This document shows, piece by piece, positions 6,108-7,658 of a stretch of DNA of 7,658 nucleotides (position 1 is the first letter of the stretch; each line of letters begins with the position of its first letter). Source of the stretch: an uncultured Collinsella sp. (GTDB lineage: Bacteria; Actinomycetota; Coriobacteriia; Coriobacteriales; Coriobacteriaceae). The notes beneath the pieces are model-generated. The model was not told the origin of the DNA. It saw nothing but the letters and a program-made list of their open reading frames with translations, and ran no database searches. The position numbers were made by a program, and so were the translations under genes. The DNA is taken from positions 1 through 7,658 of the forward strand of contig URWZ01000070.1 in assembly GCA_900551625.1 (NCBI GenBank). Direction: 5' to 3'.

Positions 6108-6204
6108 CAGCGATTGGGACGAGTGACCCCACCAACTAAGTCCAACTCAGACAAGGAACCCCGCCAGCAAGCGATGCCCAAGAACCACCAGCAACGTCAC
6201 CGCA

Positions 6205-6333
6205 GGCCGGGGCCGGGCTTGGTTTTGAAAACATTCCGCAGACCAGAAGTGCCCCCGTTCGTAGCTCCGAAGGAGCAGAATGGGGGCACTTCATTGGTCG
6301 AGGACGTTTTCAAAACCAAGCCCGGCCCCGGCC
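6205..6333. repeat. 129-nt composite palindrome between convergent genes
   Basis: The outer arms 6205-6232 and 6306-6333 are perfect 28-nt reverse complements. Inside, 6241-6245 pairs with 6295-6299, and after a 2-nt bulge (6293-6294) 6246-6260 pairs with 6278-6292 with one wobble. The apex pairs 6264-6268 with 6272-6276 around GAA. Nearly the whole element folds into one long hairpin on either strand, with an internal loop where 6233-6240 faces 6300-6305. No T-run follows on either side. Its place between a rightward regulator and a leftward ATPase fits a two-way transcript barrier or stabiliser. A non-autonomous mobile palindrome is an alternative. No coding potential is seen. The rest of 6067-6349 holds only the hairpin at 6087-6107. 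Confidence 0.85.
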
Positions 6334-6349
6334 GGAGGGACCACGTATG

Positions 6350-7609
6350 CTACAGGTTCTTGACACCCATCGCGCGCATGGCGTTCAGGATGGCGATGAT
6401 CGCCACGCCCACGTCGCCAAAGACGGCGAGCCACATATTGGCGATGCCCAGCGCCGCGAGCACCAGAATCAGCAACTTAATGCCCAGCGCAAAGATGATG
6501 TTCTGCCAAACAATCGTCATGGTCTTGCGCGCCACGCGGATCGCGCGGGAAATGTTGGAAGGCTTGTCGTCCATGAGCACAACGTCGGCGGCCTCAATCG
6601 CGGCGTCGGAACCCATAGCGCCCATGGCAATGCCAACGTCCGCGCGGGTGAGCACGGGCGCATCGTTGATGCCGTCGCCTACAAAGGCGAGCTTGCCCTT
6701 GCCCGATTCGGCCGCCAGCAATGCCTCGACGCGCTCGACCTTGTCGCCCGGCAGCAGCTGCGCGTGGAACTCGTCGAGCCCCAGCCGCTTGGCCACCGCA
6801 GCAGCCACTTCCTCGCGGTCGCCCGTGAGCATGACGGTGCGCTTGACGCCGGCGGCGTGCAGGTCGCGGATCGTCTGCTCGGCATCGGCCTTTATGGTGT
6901 CGGCAATTACAATGTGGCCGGCATAGATGCCATCGACTAGCACGTGGAGGATGGTGCCGACGACCTCGCAATCGGGCGCTTCGACTCCGGCCGCGGCGAG
7001 CATCTTTGCGTTGCCAACGACGACGTGCTTGCCGTCGATGGTTGCCGTCACGCCATGGCCCGCGTCGTTGGTGGAGTCGCTTACGCGCTTGGGGTCGACC
7101 TCGCCCTGGTAGGCGACACGTACGGACTGCGCGATGGGGTGATCGGAGAACGACTCAGCAAGGGCTGCGACTTCGAGCAACGACTGCTCGGTATAGCCAG
7201 ACTCGGGGTGCACCGCCACGACCGAAAACGTGCCGTTGGTGAGCGTGCCGGTCTTGTCAAAGACGACGGTGTCCACGTCGGCGAGCGTCTCGAGGTAGTT
7301 AGAACCCTTGATGAGAACGCCCAGCTTGGACGCGCCGCCGATGCCGCCAAAGAAGCTCAGCGGCACGCTGATCACGAGCGCGCACGGGCAGCTGACGACC
7401 AGGAAGGTCAGGCCGCGCAGGATCCAGTCGGACCAGGCGCCGGTGACCAAGCCGCCGCCAAGCGCGAGCACCGCGGCAGCGCCGGTGACGGCGGGCGTGT
7501 AGATGCGGGCAAAGCGCGTGATGAAGTTCTCGGTGCGCGCCTTCTTTTCGCTGGCGTTTTCTACGAGCTCCAGGACGCGCGCGACGGTGGACTCGCCAAA
7601 GGGCTTGGT
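6350..7609 (-). CDS. P1B-type heavy-metal ATPase (Zn/Cd/Pb class), C-terminal 419 residues, 5'-truncated
   Basis: This inner-membrane pump uses ATP to export soft divalent metals. Counting from the first native codon (7607-7609, Thr), the fragment shows an A-domain/TM linker (TKPFGESTVARVLELVENAS), the transmembrane metal site C74-P75-C76 in VVSCPCALVISVPLSF, DKTGTLT with phosphorylated D118, the class-specific H157-P158 in SDHPIA, TGDR (262-265) and GDGINDAP (311-318). Two final membrane helices follow, with NMWLAVFGDVGVAIIAILNA and D399. The K95 in GGASKLGVLIKG and the D in the last helix are typical of P1B-2, the ZntA/CadA group. Missing are the N-terminal metal-binding region, the first four helices and most of the actuator domain with TGE. 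The gene is cut by adapter. The frame continues into it and would falsely begin MYKRQ. It converges on the DtxR-family regulator. Confidence 0.95.
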   Translation of the reverse strand, partial: TKPFGESTVARVLELVENASEKKARTENFITRFARIYTPAVTGAAAVLALGGGLVTGAWSDWILRGLTFLVVSCPCALVISVPLSFFGGIGGASKLGVLIKGSNYLETLADVDTVVFDKTGTLTNGTFSVVAVHPESGYTEQSLLEVAALAESFSDHPIAQSVRVAYQGEVDPKRVSDSTNDAGHGVTATIDGKHVVVGNAKMLAAAGVEAPDCEVVGTILHVLVDGIYAGHIVIADTIKADAEQTIRDLHAAGVKRTVMLTGDREEVAAAVAKRLGLDEFHAQLLPGDKVERVEALLAAESGKGKLAFVGDGINDAPVLTRADVGIAMGAMGSDAAIEAADVVLMDDKPSNISRAIRVARKTMTIVWQNIIFALGIKLLILVLAALGIANMWLAVFGDVGVAIIAILNAMRAMGVKNL

Positions 7610-7658
7610 CTGTCTCTTATACACATCTCCGAGCCCACGAGACGCTACGCTATCTCGT
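7610..7658 (+). other. Illumina Nextera adapter read-through (not biological)
   Basis: The segment begins with CTGTCTCTTATACACATCT (7610-7628), the Tn5 mosaic end used in Nextera kits. CCGAGCCCACGAGAC (7629-7643) is the Nextera read-2 adapter. GCTACGCT (7644-7651) sits where the i7 index belongs and, from memory, matches index N709. ATCTCGT (7652-7658) is the start of the P7 sequence. The order and spacing are exact, so this is untrimmed library adapter. Confidence 0.99.

Noticed and set aside
6205..6333. CRISPR or tandem repeat array
   Set aside because: The repeated sequence is a single inverted pair, not regularly spaced direct repeats.
6205..6333. Canonical intrinsic terminator
   Set aside because: There is no T-run after the stem on either strand and the stem is much longer than usual; a termination role remains only possible.
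6114..6926. Rightward open frame across the palindrome and the ATPase 3' end
   Set aside because: It crosses a non-coding hairpin and is antisense to conserved P-type ATPase motifs. Its Ser/Ala/Thr-rich translation looks like a shadow frame.
7610..7658. A natural Tn5/IS50 end or insertion
   Set aside because: The mosaic end is followed directly by Nextera-specific adapter, an index and P7 sequence, which no natural transposon has.

Overview
This window does not read as one genome. It joins two unrelated bacterial fragments and ends in sequencing adapter. The left part (about 1-3620) looks like a GC-rich Bacteroidota, probably Alistipes-like. It has two promoters of the Bacteroidota form (TTTG, 19-20 nt, TAnnTTTG), no clear Shine-Dalgarno sites, and a SusC-era style TonB-dependent receptor with a carboxypeptidase-like N-terminal domain. 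The right part (about 3620-7609) looks like a Coriobacteriia actinobacterium, probably Collinsella-like. It has purine-rich ribosome binding sites, an actinobacterial ABC-F ATPase, and GGGGAC-type intergenic repeats. The last 49 bases are Illumina Nextera adapter. Both genus names are from memory of the protein families; the split between phyla is much firmer than the genera.

Left region: the 5' end of a cardiolipin synthase gene runs leftward off the window. A promoter and a structured leader follow, then the transcript cleavage factor gene greA and its intrinsic terminator. A second Bacteroidota promoter is embedded in that terminator and drives a small membrane-anchored Cys/His protein, followed by a TonB-dependent outer-membrane receptor. 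The receptor carries a CxxC pair in its plug, so a metal or metal-complex substrate is possible but not shown.

Join: the receptor frame passes without a stop into the C-terminal half of an ABC-F ATPase near 3613-3633. The receptor lacks its last barrel strands and the ABC-F protein lacks its first ATPase domain. The resulting 998-residue frame is best explained as a chimera from assembly or library amplification, not a new fusion protein.

Right region: the ABC-F gene is followed after 6 nt by a Cof-type HAD phosphatase, probably co-transcribed. A spacer with a two-copy GGGGAC repeat and an AT-rich promoter region leads to a DtxR/MntR-family metal-sensing repressor. Convergent to it is the 3' two-thirds of a zinc/cadmium/lead-type P1B ATPase, whose 5' end is cut by the adapter. 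Between these convergent genes lies a 129-nt, nearly complete palindrome with 28-bp perfect arms, the most interesting native element here. The regulator and the pump could belong to one metal-homeostasis locus, but that is inferred only from adjacency.
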